Part shown: positions 1 through 9,741 of the stretch, piece after piece
Layout: every line of letters starts with the position of its first letter
How positions within the stretch are numbered: the stretch's first letter is position 1
From: Marinobacter mobilis
Lineage (GTDB): Bacteria > Pseudomonadota > Gammaproteobacteria > Pseudomonadales > Oleiphilaceae
Reading direction: 5' to 3'
NCBI RefSeq assembly: GCF_900106945.1
Contig: NZ_FNNE01000001.1
Span: 186,001-250,000 of the forward strand
Length of the DNA: 64,000 nucleotides
The notes under the pieces: generated by a model
Told to the model about the DNA's origin: nothing
Database searches by the model: none
The model's input: the letters and a program-made list of their open reading frames with translations, nothing else
Position numbers and translations under genes: made by a program

Positions 1-943
1 GGCGCAGCGCGCCCTGACGGGCACTGGCATCCACCAGGTACTGCACCGTACGGGGGATGTCGCCAAGGTAGCCGGTTTTGCCGTCCCGGATGGCAAGCCG
101 GGCGAAAATGCCAGCGGCCTTGAGGTGCCGCTGCATGCCCATCAGTTCGAACCATTGGCGGAAGGTGGCTGCGTCGGCGTGATGAAGGCCAGCGTCCAGA
201 CTCAGCTGACGGTAGTGCTCAAGCCAGCGTTCTACATCGGACTCGGGCCAGCGTACGTAGCAGTCCTTCAGCAGTGACACCAGGTCGTAAGTGATGGGGC
301 CGCGGACGGCGTCCTGAAAATCGATCACACCGGGCCGGTCGGTATCGGGGCGAACCAGCAGGTTGCGGGAATGGTAATCGCGGTGAACAGTCACTTCCGG
401 CTGGGCGAGGGCGCTTTCGCGCAGGAAGGTAAAGCTGGTGTCCAGCAGGCAGCGCTCACCGTTGCTCAGTTCCAGCCCCAGTTGCCGGGTCAGGAGCCAG
501 TCCGGGAACAGGGCCATCTCCCGGTTCAGCAGGGCGTTGTCGTAGGGCGGCAGCGGGAACGCAGGGTCCGCCGGCAGCTGCTGAATGGACAGCAATTCGG
601 CCATGGCTCCCCGGTAGCAGCGATCCGCGTTAGTCGCATCGAGCTGGCCGAGCAGTAACCGGTCGCCGAAATCTTCCAGCAACAGGAAACCCTGGGCCAG
701 ATCCTGTTCCACCACCGCAGGAACCGCAACACCATGGCTGTGCCAGTGTCTGGCAATGGCGACAAACGGGTGGCAGTCTTCGTGCTCTGGTGGCGCATCC
801 ATCACGATGAACGTGGTGTCGTGGTTGGTGACGCGGAAATAACGGCGAAAACTGGCGTCGCCGGAAACCGGCCGTGGTGAGGCCTGTGCCAGGCCGGGAA
901 ATTGCCGGACCCAATCTGTCAGCTGAGAAAGTCGGATGTCCAT
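1..943 (-). CDS. amgK: N-acetylmuramate/N-acetylglucosamine kinase AmgK (partial, cut by window edge)
   Basis: The frame opens at an ATG (complement of 941-943) and stays open to the window edge, so the C-terminus is missing; 314 codons are present. It is an aminoglycoside-phosphotransferase-fold sugar kinase: the Brenner loop HRDYHSRN lies at residues 187-194 and the metal-binding DFQDA at 208-212. In Pseudomonas, AmgK phosphorylates recovered MurNAc and GlcNAc at the anomeric position for cell-wall recycling, usually together with MurU, which would lie beyond the left edge. Its position divergent from lptD is the conserved arrangement. The kinase fold is seen; the MurNAc role is inferred from synteny and family likeness. 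Confidence 0.85.
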   Translation of the reverse strand, partial: MDIRLSQLTDWVRQFPGLAQASPRPVSGDASFRRYFRVTNHDTTFIVMDAPPEHEDCHPFVAIARHWHSHGVAVPAVVEQDLAQGFLLLEDFGDRLLLGQLDATNADRCYRGAMAELLSIQQLPADPAFPLPPYDNALLNREMALFPDWLLTRQLGLELSNGERCLLDTSFTFLRESALAQPEVTVHRDYHSRNLLVRPDTDRPGVIDFQDAVRGPITYDLVSLLKDCYVRWPESDVERWLEHYRQLSLDAGLHHADAATFRQWFELMGMQRHLKAAGIFARLAIRDGKTGYLGDIPRTVQYLVDASARQGALR

Positions 944-1035
944 GGATGCAGGTTCTGGTTAGGGTGATTGATCGGATTAAGGCTGCAAAGCAGAAAAGTT
1001 AGCAGAAGGCAGTGGTGGCGGTAAAACGGTTTCCG

Positions 1036-1064
1036 TTAACAAGGTGGTATGGTGCGTGTAAACT
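1036..1064 (+). promoter_or_regulatory. Putative sigma-70 promoter of the lptD operon
   Basis: TTAACA (1036-1041) is separated by 17 nt from TAAACT (1059-1064), a good match to the -35/-10 consensus in the gap between divergent amgK and lptD. Transcription would start near 1070, leaving room for any of the candidate lptD start codons. This is a pattern match only. Confidence 0.5.
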
Positions 1065-1190
1065 AGGCGGCTACCCAAGGGGGAGCCTGCCGTAGGCCCC
1101 CGGTTGCCATTCACCCAGCACAGGATCGCTGTTGACGTGTCAGTTCCACCCAGCCAGTTTCGACGCTTTCGCCCTGCGCCGGGGAACGAC

Positions 1191-3554
1191 GTGAAGTCCG
1201 GGGTAGCGACCGTTCTGGGGTCAGCCTTGCTGGCATTACTGACGGCTTCGCCGGCGCTGGCCGAGCCTTCCCTGACGGCGGCACAAATGGACTGGCGGCC
1301 CCGGGCGGAACTGCCCCAAGAGGTAGTCGCCGGCCTGCCACTGTTCTGTGAGGGGGGGTATCTGCCCTCGGTGGCAGGCCAGGGCAGCGTTCCGCTGCTG
1401 GGTTCAGCCAGTGGCGAGGCGGCCAGTGCCCTGCCGATATACGCCAGCGGCCTGTCGGCCCGGTACGAGATTGACCGAGCCCTGTATCTGGAAGGTGAAG
1501 TCCGGCTGCAGCAGGGGAATTTCGTGATGACCGGTGACCAGGCCCATTACGACCAGACCAGCGGCGCTGTAGCACTGTCCGGTGGACTGGTTAGCCGCGG
1601 TGACGGTTTTCTGCTCACAGGGGATGAAGCGCAATACGACACCGCCAGCGGCCAGTTTCGCCTCAATACGGCGACGTTCCTGCTGCATGAAGCCGAAATG
1701 CGCGGTACCGCCCAGACCCTGTCACGGGTGGCCGAGGATCAGGTACGGATTGAACAGGGGGTGTTGACCACCTGCGCCCCCGGGCGCAACGATTGGGCCA
1801 TTGTGGCGTCGGACATCGAACTGGATCGGGCCGAAGGTTTCGGGACTGCCCGGCATGTGCGCCTGGAGGTGCTGGATACCCCGGTGTTCTACTGGCCCTA
1901 TGCCAGCTTCCCGATTGACGATCGCCGCAAGTCGGGCTTCCTTTACCCTTCCTTTGGCACCTCCAACACCGGCAGCGGCCTGTACCTGTCGATACCTTAT
2001 TATCTCAACCTTGCACCGCACTACGATGCCACGCTCACGCCCCAGTACATTCACGGCCGCGGACTGTTTACCGAGGTCGAGGGCCGTTATCTGAGCCGGT
2101 TTGGCGAGTCGGTGCTGCAGCTGGGGTACATCGGCAACGACGGTGACTTCAAGGACGAGAATCCCGGGGAAGACGGTGAGCGCTGGGCGCTGGATTTCGC
2201 CACCCGGGCGACCTTCGGTACCGGCTGGACTGGCTACGGCGATTATTCGGTGGTGTCTGATAACGACTACCTCGGTGACCTCAATCGCACTCTGGATATT
2301 GCCAATACCACCCACCTGCTACGCCGTGGGGGTGTTCGTTATGTCAGCGCCAACCAGTACTTCGAGGCCTACGCCAGCGGTTACCAGACCATTGCTGACT
2401 ACATTACCGAAGCAAACAAGCCCTATGCCCAGTTGCCTGAAATTATCTACGGCGGCCGTACCGAGCTGGGTTGGCTGGAAACCTCGCTGGACAGCGAATA
2501 CAGCTACTTTTACCGGGATAATGAACTGCTGACCGGGGTCGACAGGGCCAACGCCCAGCGCTTGCGCCTGCTGCCGCAACTGGCGTTGCCAATGCGGCGG
2601 CTGTGGGGCTATGCCGAGCCCTCGCTTACCCTGGACTACACCCGTTACCAGCTGGAAGACTACGAGGTTAATGGCCGCGCCAATCCAGACCGCACCGTAC
2701 CGGTGCTGGAGTGGGATTCCGGACTGTATTTCGATCGCCGTACGGCGTTGTTCGATGTGCCTTACAACCAGACTCTGGAACCACGCCTTTATTATGCCTG
2801 GGCGGATGCCGACAGCGACCAGGATGCGTTACCTGATTTTGACAGCGCTCTGCGCTCGTTCAGTTTTGATGAACTGTTCCGTCGCAACCGTTTCAGCGGT
2901 GGTGACCGGGTCGGCGATGCCAACCGGATGACGCTGGCCCTGACCAGCCGCTTCAACGATCTCAACAACGGCACCGAGCGGGCGCGTTTCAGCTTGGGGC
3001 AGGTGTATTATTTTGACGACCGCGACGTCACCCTCAATGGCCTGGGTGCGGGTACCCGCAGTGAATCATCCCTGGCCGGAGAGGCCGTGTTGCGGCCATT
3101 GGATACCCTGGACCTGCGCAGCTCGCTGCTGTGGGACCCCCGTGACAACGCCACCGAGGAAAGCCGCAGCCAGTTGCTGTTCCATACCGCGGATTATCGC
3201 TACCTGGCCAGCCTCGGTTACACCTACAGCCGCGACGCCATCGAACAATCGGACATCGGCGCTGTGATACCGGTGACCGACCAGATCAGTCTGATCGGGC
3301 GCTGGGTACACGATGCCCAGTTGGACCGTACCGTAGGCTCGCTGGCCGGACTGGAATACAACAGCTGCTGCTGGAGCCTGCAAGTGGTTCACCAGAATTA
3401 TCTGACCGACGACGAGGAGCTTGAAAGCCGGGTGCTGTTCCAGATCCAGCTCAAGGGGCTCGGTGGCGGCGGCGATTCCTCGAGCGCGATTTCCGATGCT
3501 ATCTACGGTTTCGATGAGCGTGAGCGGCGCCGGTTTGGAACCCAATACCGGTAA
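1191..3554 (+). CDS. lptD: LPS-assembly outer-membrane protein LptD
   Basis: LptD is the outer-membrane beta-barrel that, with LptE, inserts lipopolysaccharide into the outer leaflet. The GTG at 1191 is preferred: it gives a clean signal peptide (residues 1-24, ending SPALA) and has GGGGA a few bases upstream. In-frame TTG 1104 and GTG 1137 would add a long non-signal extension. An OstA/LptA-like jellyroll (LYLEGEVRL, then two similar repeats) spans roughly residues 90-200, followed by the LptD barrel. The disulfide cysteines are present: one near 53, one in TTCAPG, and the CC pair near 726-727. At 787 aa the length is typical. It is followed by surA, whose product chaperones LptD folding. 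Confidence 0.95.
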   Translation: MKSGVATVLGSALLALLTASPALAEPSLTAAQMDWRPRAELPQEVVAGLPLFCEGGYLPSVAGQGSVPLLGSASGEAASALPIYASGLSARYEIDRALYLEGEVRLQQGNFVMTGDQAHYDQTSGAVALSGGLVSRGDGFLLTGDEAQYDTASGQFRLNTATFLLHEAEMRGTAQTLSRVAEDQVRIEQGVLTTCAPGRNDWAIVASDIELDRAEGFGTARHVRLEVLDTPVFYWPYASFPIDDRRKSGFLYPSFGTSNTGSGLYLSIPYYLNLAPHYDATLTPQYIHGRGLFTEVEGRYLSRFGESVLQLGYIGNDGDFKDENPGEDGERWALDFATRATFGTGWTGYGDYSVVSDNDYLGDLNRTLDIANTTHLLRRGGVRYVSANQYFEAYASGYQTIADYITEANKPYAQLPEIIYGGRTELGWLETSLDSEYSYFYRDNELLTGVDRANAQRLRLLPQLALPMRRLWGYAEPSLTLDYTRYQLEDYEVNGRANPDRTVPVLEWDSGLYFDRRTALFDVPYNQTLEPRLYYAWADADSDQDALPDFDSALRSFSFDELFRRNRFSGGDRVGDANRMTLALTSRFNDLNNGTERARFSLGQVYYFDDRDVTLNGLGAGTRSESSLAGEAVLRPLDTLDLRSSLLWDPRDNATEESRSQLLFHTADYRYLASLGYTYSRDAIEQSDIGAVIPVTDQISLIGRWVHDAQLDRTVGSLAGLEYNSCCWSLQVVHQNYLTDDEELESRVLFQIQLKGLGGGGDSSSAISDAIYGFDERERRRFGTQYR

Positions 3555-3595
3555 TGGCGTCTCTGCCATTGCCGGACAACCGACTAGAGGTACCT

Positions 3596-4909
3596 ATGAA
3601 GGTCAACATGCGCAATTGCGTACAGACAGTAATGGTGATGATGGTGATGCTGCTGGCTTTGTCGGCCCAGGCCGCGCGTCAGCCTCTCGAGCGGGTCATC
3701 GCCATTGTTGACGACGGGGTGATCCTGCAGACCGAGCTTGAGGCGCGGATCCGTACGATCACGTCCCGCCTGATGGCCCAGGGCACAGCACTGCCACCCA
3801 GGGCGGTGCTGGAGCAGCGGGTGCTGGACCAGATGATCACTGACACCATCCAGCTGCAGCTGGCGGAGCGCATGGGAATGCGGGTCAGTGACAACGAGCT
3901 CAATGAAACCATTCGCTCCATTGCCTCAAGCAATAACCTGACCATGGCCCAGTTTGAGCAGCAGCTGACCGCGGAAGGTCTGACCTATGCCGAGGCACGG
4001 GAACAGATTCGCCAGGAAATGCTGCTGGGGCGGGTCCAGCAACGCAGCGTCGGCAACCGTGTCCGGGTGACCGACCGGGAAGTGGAAACCTATCTGGCTG
4101 CGGAAGCCAGCCGTGGTGGCACCGGGGCCGAATACCAGCTGGCCCATATTCTGGTTGCGGTGGATAACTTTAATGATCAGGACGAAGTGGCCCGTGCCCA
4201 GGCCAAGGCCGAGCGTCTGCTGGCGGAGATCCGCGGCGGCAAGGATTTCAGAGCCGTTGCGGTGGCGGAGTCCGATGCCAGTAACGCCCTGGAAGGCGGC
4301 GTCATGGGCTGGCGTCCGGAAAATCAGCTGCCCTCGCTGGTGGCGGATATTGTCCCCAGCCTGCCTTTGCAGGCGCCCTCCGAGGTGCTTCGCAGCGGCA
4401 GCGGTTTCCACCTCATTACCGTGCTGGAAAAGCGTGGCGGCGGCGAACAGCTCATTGAGCAGCATAAAGTTCGTCATATCCTGATCAAGCCTTCGGCCAC
4501 GATCTCAAACGCTGATGCCGAACGTCGCATTCGTGAGGTTCATCAGCAGATTCAGAACGGAGCCGACTTCGGTGAACTGGCCCGGGAACTCTCGGACGAT
4601 CCGGTATCCGGTTCAGCCGGTGGTGATCTCGGCTGGGTCAGCCGTGGCCAGATGGTGCCCGAGTTCGAGCAGGCCATGCTGGAGGCCCGGGTGGGCGAAC
4701 TGTCACAACCGTTCCGCAGCCAGTTCGGCTGGCATATCCTGCTGGTGGACGAGCGTCGTCAGAAAGACATCAGCGACGAAATTCAGGCCAATCAGGCTCG
4801 TCAGGCAATCTACATGCGTAAGTTTGACGTTGAACTCCAGGCCTGGCTGCGGGAAATTCGCGATGAAGCCTTTGTGGAGTTAAAAACCGAACAAGGTAAC
4901 GACCGCTGA
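3596..4909 (+). CDS. surA: Periplasmic chaperone and peptidyl-prolyl isomerase SurA
   Basis: SurA escorts outer-membrane proteins, LptD among them, through the periplasm. The ATG at 3596 has AGAGG just upstream and gives a signal peptide (MKVNMRN start, hydrophobic core, cut near SAQA); an ATG 14 codons earlier would put a non-hydrophobic tail in front. The 437 aa protein has the SurA_N helical domain (about 30-150) and two parvulin PPIase domains, the first starting near AHILVAV and the second near VRHILIK with the GGDLGWV motif. Its stop overlaps the pdxA start by one base (TGATG), so the two are translationally coupled. Confidence 0.96.
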   Translation: MKVNMRNCVQTVMVMMVMLLALSAQAARQPLERVIAIVDDGVILQTELEARIRTITSRLMAQGTALPPRAVLEQRVLDQMITDTIQLQLAERMGMRVSDNELNETIRSIASSNNLTMAQFEQQLTAEGLTYAEAREQIRQEMLLGRVQQRSVGNRVRVTDREVETYLAAEASRGGTGAEYQLAHILVAVDNFNDQDEVARAQAKAERLLAEIRGGKDFRAVAVAESDASNALEGGVMGWRPENQLPSLVADIVPSLPLQAPSEVLRSGSGFHLITVLEKRGGGEQLIEQHKVRHILIKPSATISNADAERRIREVHQQIQNGADFGELARELSDDPVSGSAGGDLGWVSRGQMVPEFEQAMLEARVGELSQPFRSQFGWHILLVDERRQKDISDEIQANQARQAIYMRKFDVELQAWLREIRDEAFVELKTEQGNDR

Positions 4910-5919
4910 TGGCAACAACGGTGACCCTGGCCCTGACTGCGGGTGAGCCTGCGGGGATTGGGCCGGAGCTCTGTCTGCAGCTGGCGATGGCTCCCCGCGA
5001 GGAAGGCATCGTTGTGGTGGCCAGCCCGGAACTGCTGGCGGCCCGGGCCCGTTTGTTGGGGCTTGTCGTTGAGCTGGTGCCCTGGATGCCGGGTGAGCCT
5101 GCGGTTACCGCCGCAGGCCAGCTGTCGGTCTATGCGGTGGACGGGCTGGCCAGTGATCAACCAGGCCGGCTGGACGCCGGGAACAGCCAGTATGTGCTGT
5201 CTACCCTGACCGTTGCGGCCAGAGGCTGCCTTGAGGGTATCTTTGATGGCATGGTGACGGCGCCGGTGCACAAGGGTGTGATTAACGAAGCCGGCATCGC
5301 CTTCAGTGGCCACACCGAATTCCTGCAGCAGCTTTGCGGCGTGGAGCGGGTGGTGATGATGTTGGCCACCGAGGAGTTGCGGGTGGCATTGGTTACCACG
5401 CACTTGCCGCTGAAAGACGTCGCAGCGGCCATCACTCCCCAGCGGCTGCGCCAGGTCGCCCGAATACTGAACGCAGACCTCAAGACATTCTTTGGAATTG
5501 CTGAACCGCGCATTCTGGTGGCCGGTCTCAATCCCCATGCGGGGGAGGGAGGGCATCTTGGGCGGGAAGAGATCGACGTTATTGAGCCCACCCTGGAGCA
5601 GTTGCGTGGCGAAGGACTGCAGCTGACCGGGCCGCTGCCGGCGGACACCCTGTTTACGCCACACTGGCTCGACCAGGCTGATGCCGCGCTGGCGATGTAT
5701 CATGACCAGGGCCTGCCGGTCCTGAAATTCCAGGGCTTCGGCCGGGCGGTCAATATAACCCTGGGTTTACCCATCGTGCGTACGTCGGTGGACCACGGTA
5801 CGGCCCTGGATCTGGCGGGCACTGGCCGCGCCGATGCCGGTAGCCTGCACACTGCAATCCGGGTGGGGGCGGCCATGGCCCGCAGTCACCGTGCCCACCG
5901 TTTGGGAGAGAATGAATGA
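4909..5919 (+). CDS. pdxA: 4-hydroxythreonine-4-phosphate dehydrogenase PdxA
   Basis: PdxA oxidises 4-phosphohydroxy-L-threonine with NAD in the DXP-dependent pathway to pyridoxal 5'-phosphate. The 336 aa sequence carries the three metal-binding histidine motifs of the family: [14 protein letters not shown] and AMYHDQGL, plus the loop [10 protein letters not shown]. It is a cytoplasmic enzyme. It shares one base with the surA stop and overlaps rsmA by four bases (ATGA), as in the classic surA-pdxA-ksgA operon. Confidence 0.96.
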   Translation: MATTVTLALTAGEPAGIGPELCLQLAMAPREEGIVVVASPELLAARARLLGLVVELVPWMPGEPAVTAAGQLSVYAVDGLASDQPGRLDAGNSQYVLSTLTVAARGCLEGIFDGMVTAPVHKGVINEAGIAFSGHTEFLQQLCGVERVVMMLATEELRVALVTTHLPLKDVAAAITPQRLRQVARILNADLKTFFGIAEPRILVAGLNPHAGEGGHLGREEIDVIEPTLEQLRGEGLQLTGPLPADTLFTPHWLDQADAALAMYHDQGLPVLKFQGFGRAVNITLGLPIVRTSVDHGTALDLAGTGRADAGSLHTAIRVGAAMARSHRAHRLGENE

Positions 5920-6779
5920 GCCGTAAACCGTCGGGACACAAGGCCCGTAAGCGCTTTGGCCAGAACTTTCTGCACGATCCGGGTGTGATCGAGCGTATCG
6001 TTCGCGCCATCAACCCCCGGCCGGATGACGCGATGGTGGAAATCGGCCCCGGTCTGGGCGCGCTCACCGAGGAGATTCTCGCGGTCAATCCCAACCTGCA
6101 GGTGGTGGAACTGGACCGGGACCTGATTCCGGTACTGCGGACCAAGTTTTTCAACTTCCCCAATTTTCGTATTCACGAAGCGGATGCCCTCAAGTTCGAC
6201 TTCAGTGAGCTGGCGGCGGAAAAACCGCTGCGCATCGTTGGTAACCTGCCTTACAACATTTCCACGCCACTGATCTTTCACCTGTTGAGCCAGTCCGGTG
6301 TGGTGAAAGACATGCACTTCATGCTGCAGAAGGAAGTGGTGCAGCGGCTGGGGGCCGTGTCTGGGGACAATCATTACGGTCGCCTGGGAATCATGGCTCA
6401 GTATTTCTGCAAAGTTCAGCCATTGTTTGAAGTGGGACCGGGGGCATTCCGGCCGGCACCCAAGGTGGACTCGGCCATTGTCCGACTGGTACCTCATGAA
6501 ACTTTGCCCCATCCGGCCCGCGATCTGGGCACGTTGCAGGCCGTGGTGCGCACCGCGTTCAATGCCCGCCGCAAAACCCTGCGCAAGGCCCTGGCTGGCG
6601 TAGTGTCGGTGGAGCAGTTGCAGGCACTGGGCATTGATGATGGCCTGCGCCCGGAAAATCTGACTCTGGCCCAGTATGTGGCGATAGCTGATGCGGTGGT
6701 TGCTGCCGGCGGCCTGTCGGCCAGCGCCAGTGGGCAGGGAGGGTCTGGGGCAAACGCGAGCGGGCAGAACGATGACTGA
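5916..6779 (+). CDS. rsmA: 16S rRNA dimethyladenosine transferase RsmA (KsgA)
   Basis: RsmA dimethylates two adjacent adenines (A1518 and A1519 in E. coli numbering) in the 3' terminal helix of 16S rRNA during small-subunit maturation. Visible motifs are KRFGQNFL near the N-terminus, the SAM-binding [10 protein letters not shown] and the catalytic NLPYNIST. The 287 aa length is normal apart from a Ser/Gly/Ala-rich tail. The last bases overlap apaH by 8 nt. The apaG gene that normally follows is missing here. Confidence 0.96.
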   Translation: MSRKPSGHKARKRFGQNFLHDPGVIERIVRAINPRPDDAMVEIGPGLGALTEEILAVNPNLQVVELDRDLIPVLRTKFFNFPNFRIHEADALKFDFSELAAEKPLRIVGNLPYNISTPLIFHLLSQSGVVKDMHFMLQKEVVQRLGAVSGDNHYGRLGIMAQYFCKVQPLFEVGPGAFRPAPKVDSAIVRLVPHETLPHPARDLGTLQAVVRTAFNARRKTLRKALAGVVSVEQLQALGIDDGLRPENLTLAQYVAIADAVVAAGGLSASASGQGGSGANASGQNDD

Positions 6780-7572
6780 TTTTGCCATCGGTGATATTCA
6801 GGGCTGTTACGATCGCTTGCGGGCGGTGCTCGACAAGGTCGGGTTCTCGCCATCGCGGGACTGCCTCTGGGTCGCCGGTGACCTGATCAATCGTGGACCC
6901 TCATCGTTGGAAACCCTGCGCTATCTGGAAAGTCTCGGCAGTGCCACCCGGGTGGTGCTGGGTAATCACGACCTGCACCTGTTGGCGGTTGCGCTTGGTG
7001 GCCACCCGCCGAGAAAAAAGGACACGCTCGCGGAAATCCTCGATGCTCCCGATCACCATCGCCTGATAGACTGGCTGCGTCGCCAGTCCCTGTGCGTGCA
7101 CGATCCTGACCGCCGTTTATTCATGGCCCATGCCGGCTTGCCTCATATCTGGAGTGTGGATCAGGCAACGTCGCTGGCCCGGGAGCTTGAGGCGGTGATT
7201 CAAGGCAGCGATGCCGAGGAATACTTTACCCACATGTACGGGAATGAGCCGGCCTGCTGGGATGATCGCCTGACCGGCATGTTGCGCTGGCGTTCGATCA
7301 CCAATTATTTTACCCGCATGCGCTTTATTGCCGGGGACGGCACCCTGGAGCTGGATACCAAAGAGTCGGTTGGGGCCGCGCCGGGTGGCTACTCGCCCTG
7401 GTTCCAGTTCCCCCGCCGGGAAGAAATCACGGTGCTGTTCGGTCATTGGGCCGCGTTGGAAGGAAAAACCGGCAGTGAACGTTTCATCGGCCTGGACACC
7501 GGTTGTGTCTGGGGAGGAGCGCTGACCATCATGAACCTCGACAGCGGAGAGCGCATACACTGTGACTGCTGA
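6772..7572 (+). CDS. apaH: Diadenosine tetraphosphatase ApaH
   Basis: ApaH splits Ap4A symmetrically into two ADP. The metallophosphoesterase motifs are clear: GDIQGCYD at the N-terminus, GDLINRGP and GNHDLHLL. The ATG at 6772 (MTDFAIGD) matches the usual family start; an upstream in-frame start would only add 27 residues read through the rsmA end. It overlaps rsmA by 8 nt and the following DUF423 gene by 11 nt, so the operon is tightly packed. At 266 aa it is of usual length. Confidence 0.96.
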   Translation: MTDFAIGDIQGCYDRLRAVLDKVGFSPSRDCLWVAGDLINRGPSSLETLRYLESLGSATRVVLGNHDLHLLAVALGGHPPRKKDTLAEILDAPDHHRLIDWLRRQSLCVHDPDRRLFMAHAGLPHIWSVDQATSLARELEAVIQGSDAEEYFTHMYGNEPACWDDRLTGMLRWRSITNYFTRMRFIAGDGTLELDTKESVGAAPGGYSPWFQFPRREEITVLFGHWAALEGKTGSERFIGLDTGCVWGGALTIMNLDSGERIHCDC

Positions 7573-7972
7573 CAGCCAATCACCCGGGGTGATGCCGTTG
7601 CTACGTGTCCCTCTGGTTGCGGGCGCGGTACTGGCGTTGCTGGCCGTAATGGCCGGTGCGTTTGGGGCTCATGGCCTGCGGCATCTGGTCGATGCCCGCG
7701 GGCTGGAGGTATTCCAGACCGCGGTGACCTATCAGGTCTACCATTCGCTGGCACTGGTTATGGTCTCAATGCTCGTGGGCTTTGGCTGTTCGCACCGTTT
7801 GCTTTTGGCTGCAGCGGGTTTCTTCCTCGCGGGTATTGTGATGTTCAGTGGCAGCCTGTACCTGCTGGTACTGACAGGCGCGCACTGGCTGGGGCCGGTG
7901 ACTCCGCTGGGTGGACTGTGCTTTATGGTGGGGTGGATACTGGTGGTCATCGCCGGGATTCGACGCCGATAA
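7562..7972 (+). CDS. DUF423 family inner-membrane protein
   Basis: A 136 aa integral membrane protein with four hydrophobic segments and the family hallmark GAFGAHGLR near residue 35, followed by FQTAVTYQVYHSLAL. DUF423 (YgdD-like) proteins are widespread and have no agreed function. The GTG at 7562 lies within the apaH end; an in-frame ATG at 7592 is an equally possible start and would shorten the protein by ten residues. The gene is the last of the surA-apaH run before the thiamine genes. Confidence 0.85.
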   Translation: MTADSQSPGVMPLLRVPLVAGAVLALLAVMAGAFGAHGLRHLVDARGLEVFQTAVTYQVYHSLALVMVSMLVGFGCSHRLLLAAAGFFLAGIVMFSGSLYLLVLTGAHWLGPVTPLGGLCFMVGWILVVIAGIRRR

Positions 7973-7992
7973 ATGAGAGACTTGAGGTCGAC

Positions 7993-8193
7993 ATGAATAT
8001 TCAGCTCAATGGCGATCCGCTGGAGATCGCCGACCAGGCTACCATTGCAACGCTGCTGGAGACTCTGTCGCTGACTGGCAAGCGTCTGGCAGTGGAGGTC
8101 AACGAAGACATTGTGCCTCGCAGCCAACATGATGAATACCAACTTAAAGCGGGCGACTGCGTTGAAGTCGTACACGCCATAGGTGGTGGCTGA
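7993..8193 (+). CDS. thiS: Sulfur carrier protein ThiS
   Basis: ThiS is the small ubiquitin-like carrier that brings sulfur, as a C-terminal thiocarboxylate, to ThiG for thiazole synthesis. The 66 aa protein ends in the required Gly-Gly (HAIGGG) and begins [12 protein letters not shown] lies 5-8 bases before the ATG. An upstream in-frame start would add 25 residues read in another frame of the DUF423 gene and is unlikely. thiG follows after 53 nt. No thiF, thiH or thiO lies nearby. Confidence 0.93.
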   Translation: MNIQLNGDPLEIADQATIATLLETLSLTGKRLAVEVNEDIVPRSQHDEYQLKAGDCVEVVHAIGGG

Positions 8194-8246
8194 ACGCCCC
8201 CGCTTCCTTCACGCATGCCCAAATTCACAGATCCACAAGGTGCCCA

Positions 8247-9056
8247 ATGACCCAAGACGCTCCGCGCTCCCTGCCTGAAAACACACCGCTGGTAATTGCC
8301 GGCCGGACCTACCGTTCCCGCCTCTTGGTGGGAACCGGAAAATATCAGGATCTGGAGGAAACCGGACGTGCCATCGAAGCCAGTGGCGCGGAAATCGTGA
8401 CAGTGGCCGTGCGTCGCACCAACCTGGGCCAGAACCCGGATGAGCCCAACCTGCTGGATGTGATTTCACCGGATCGCTACACCATCCTGCCCAACACCGC
8501 AGGCTGTTACACCGCCAAGGATGCGGTCCGCACCTGTAAGCTGGCGCGGGAACTGCTCGATGGTCACGACCTGGTCAAGCTGGAAGTGCTGGGTGAGGAG
8601 AAGACCCTCTACCCGAACATGACCGAGACTCTGGTTGCGGCGGAGGAGCTGATCAAGGACGGTTTCAAGATCATGGTGTACTGTTCCGACGATCCGCTGC
8701 TGGCCAAGCGCCTGGAAGAGATGGGCTGTATCGCCATCATGCCCCTGGGGGCGCCGATTGGCTCCGGTCTGGGTATCCAGAACCGCTACAACATCCGCCT
8801 GATTGTCGAGAATGCCAAGGTCCCGGTGCTGGTGGATGCCGGTGTGGGTACCGCCTCCGACGCCACCATTGCCATGGAACTGGGGTGTGACGGCGTACTG
8901 ATGAACACCGCCATTGCCCAGGCCCAGGATCCGATCCGTATGGCCAACGCCATGCGCCTGGCCATTGAATCCGGCCGCGAAGCCTGGTTGGCCGGGCGGA
9001 TGCCCAAGAAACTCTATGCCAGTGCCTCATCTCCGCTGGACGGCACTTTCTTCTGA
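8247..9056 (+). CDS. thiG: Thiazole synthase ThiG
   Basis: ThiG condenses 1-deoxy-D-xylulose 5-phosphate, dehydroglycine and ThiS thiocarboxylate into the thiazole phosphate of thiamine. The TIM-barrel sequence shows [20 protein letters not shown], the Schiff-base lysine region LVKLEVL, the glycine-rich APIGSGLGI and [11 protein letters not shown]. The first 15 residues are extra relative to short family members. At 269 aa it is normal. It forms a pair with thiS. Confidence 0.96.
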   Translation: MTQDAPRSLPENTPLVIAGRTYRSRLLVGTGKYQDLEETGRAIEASGAEIVTVAVRRTNLGQNPDEPNLLDVISPDRYTILPNTAGCYTAKDAVRTCKLARELLDGHDLVKLEVLGEEKTLYPNMTETLVAAEELIKDGFKIMVYCSDDPLLAKRLEEMGCIAIMPLGAPIGSGLGIQNRYNIRLIVENAKVPVLVDAGVGTASDATIAMELGCDGVLMNTAIAQAQDPIRMANAMRLAIESGREAWLAGRMPKKLYASASSPLDGTFF

Positions 9057-9113
9057 CGCTCGGAGTCTTTGTCCGGGCGAAGATTTCCTAATACGTGGAC
9101 ACGCAGTATCGCC

Positions 9114-9716
9114 ATGACAGAAAAACAACAACCCAGCCGTCGGGAGGTTATCCTGCAGGCGCTTGCCGGCCTGCTGGAAACCGATCCCGGGGCTCGTATC
9201 ACCACCGCCAGCATTGCCCGCAGCGTCGGGGTTACCGAGGCTGCGCTGTACCGTCATTTCCCCAGCAAGCGCAAGATGTTCGAGGCGCTGATCGAGTTTG
9301 CCGAAGACGCGGTGTTTTCCCGTTGCCAGGCGCTGCTGCAGGAGCAGGATGACGCCCGTCACCGGTTACGGTTACTGGCGCACCTGGTGCTGGCTTTCGC
9401 CGAGCGGAATCCGGGGCTGTGCCGTGTTTTGACGGGTGATGCCCTGATGGGGGAAGACGAGGCCTTGCGCCGTCGCGCCTCCCAGTTCTTCGAGCGCCTG
9501 GAGACCCAGGTGCGTCAGGTCATCAAGGAAGGCGAAATCCGCCAGGGCCTCAGACCCCGGACCTCGCCTGCCCGCACAGCCGACTGGCTGATGGTGTTCC
9601 TCGAAGGTCGCTTGCAACGATTTGTCCGCTCTTCCTTCGAGCGCCCGCCGACCGCTGAGTTCGAGGAGAGCTGGGGGCTTCTGGCTGAGGGGCTTTGGGT
9701 CAACGCCAACTGCTGA
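9114..9716 (+). CDS. slmA: Nucleoid occlusion factor SlmA (TetR family)
   Basis: SlmA binds chromosomal sites and blocks FtsZ polymerisation over the nucleoid. The TetR-type helix-turn-helix is at about residues 25-60 (ITTASIARSVGVTEAALYRH), and the C-terminal part (LCRVLTGDALMGEDEALRRR, WLMVFLEGRLQRFVRS) is the family-specific ligand/FtsZ region. The ATG at 9114 gives a 200 aa protein of usual size. It is convergent with the next gene, 25 nt away. Confidence 0.92.
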   Translation: MTEKQQPSRREVILQALAGLLETDPGARITTASIARSVGVTEAALYRHFPSKRKMFEALIEFAEDAVFSRCQALLQEQDDARHRLRLLAHLVLAFAERNPGLCRVLTGDALMGEDEALRRRASQFFERLETQVRQVIKEGEIRQGLRPRTSPARTADWLMVFLEGRLQRFVRSSFERPPTAEFEESWGLLAEGLWVNANC

Positions 9717-9741
9717 CGCCGTTGGCCGCCAAGGCAGGTCT

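Noticed and set aside
4810..5703. A 297-codon frame antisense to surA and pdxA
   Set aside because: Crosses two well-supported genes and shows no family features.
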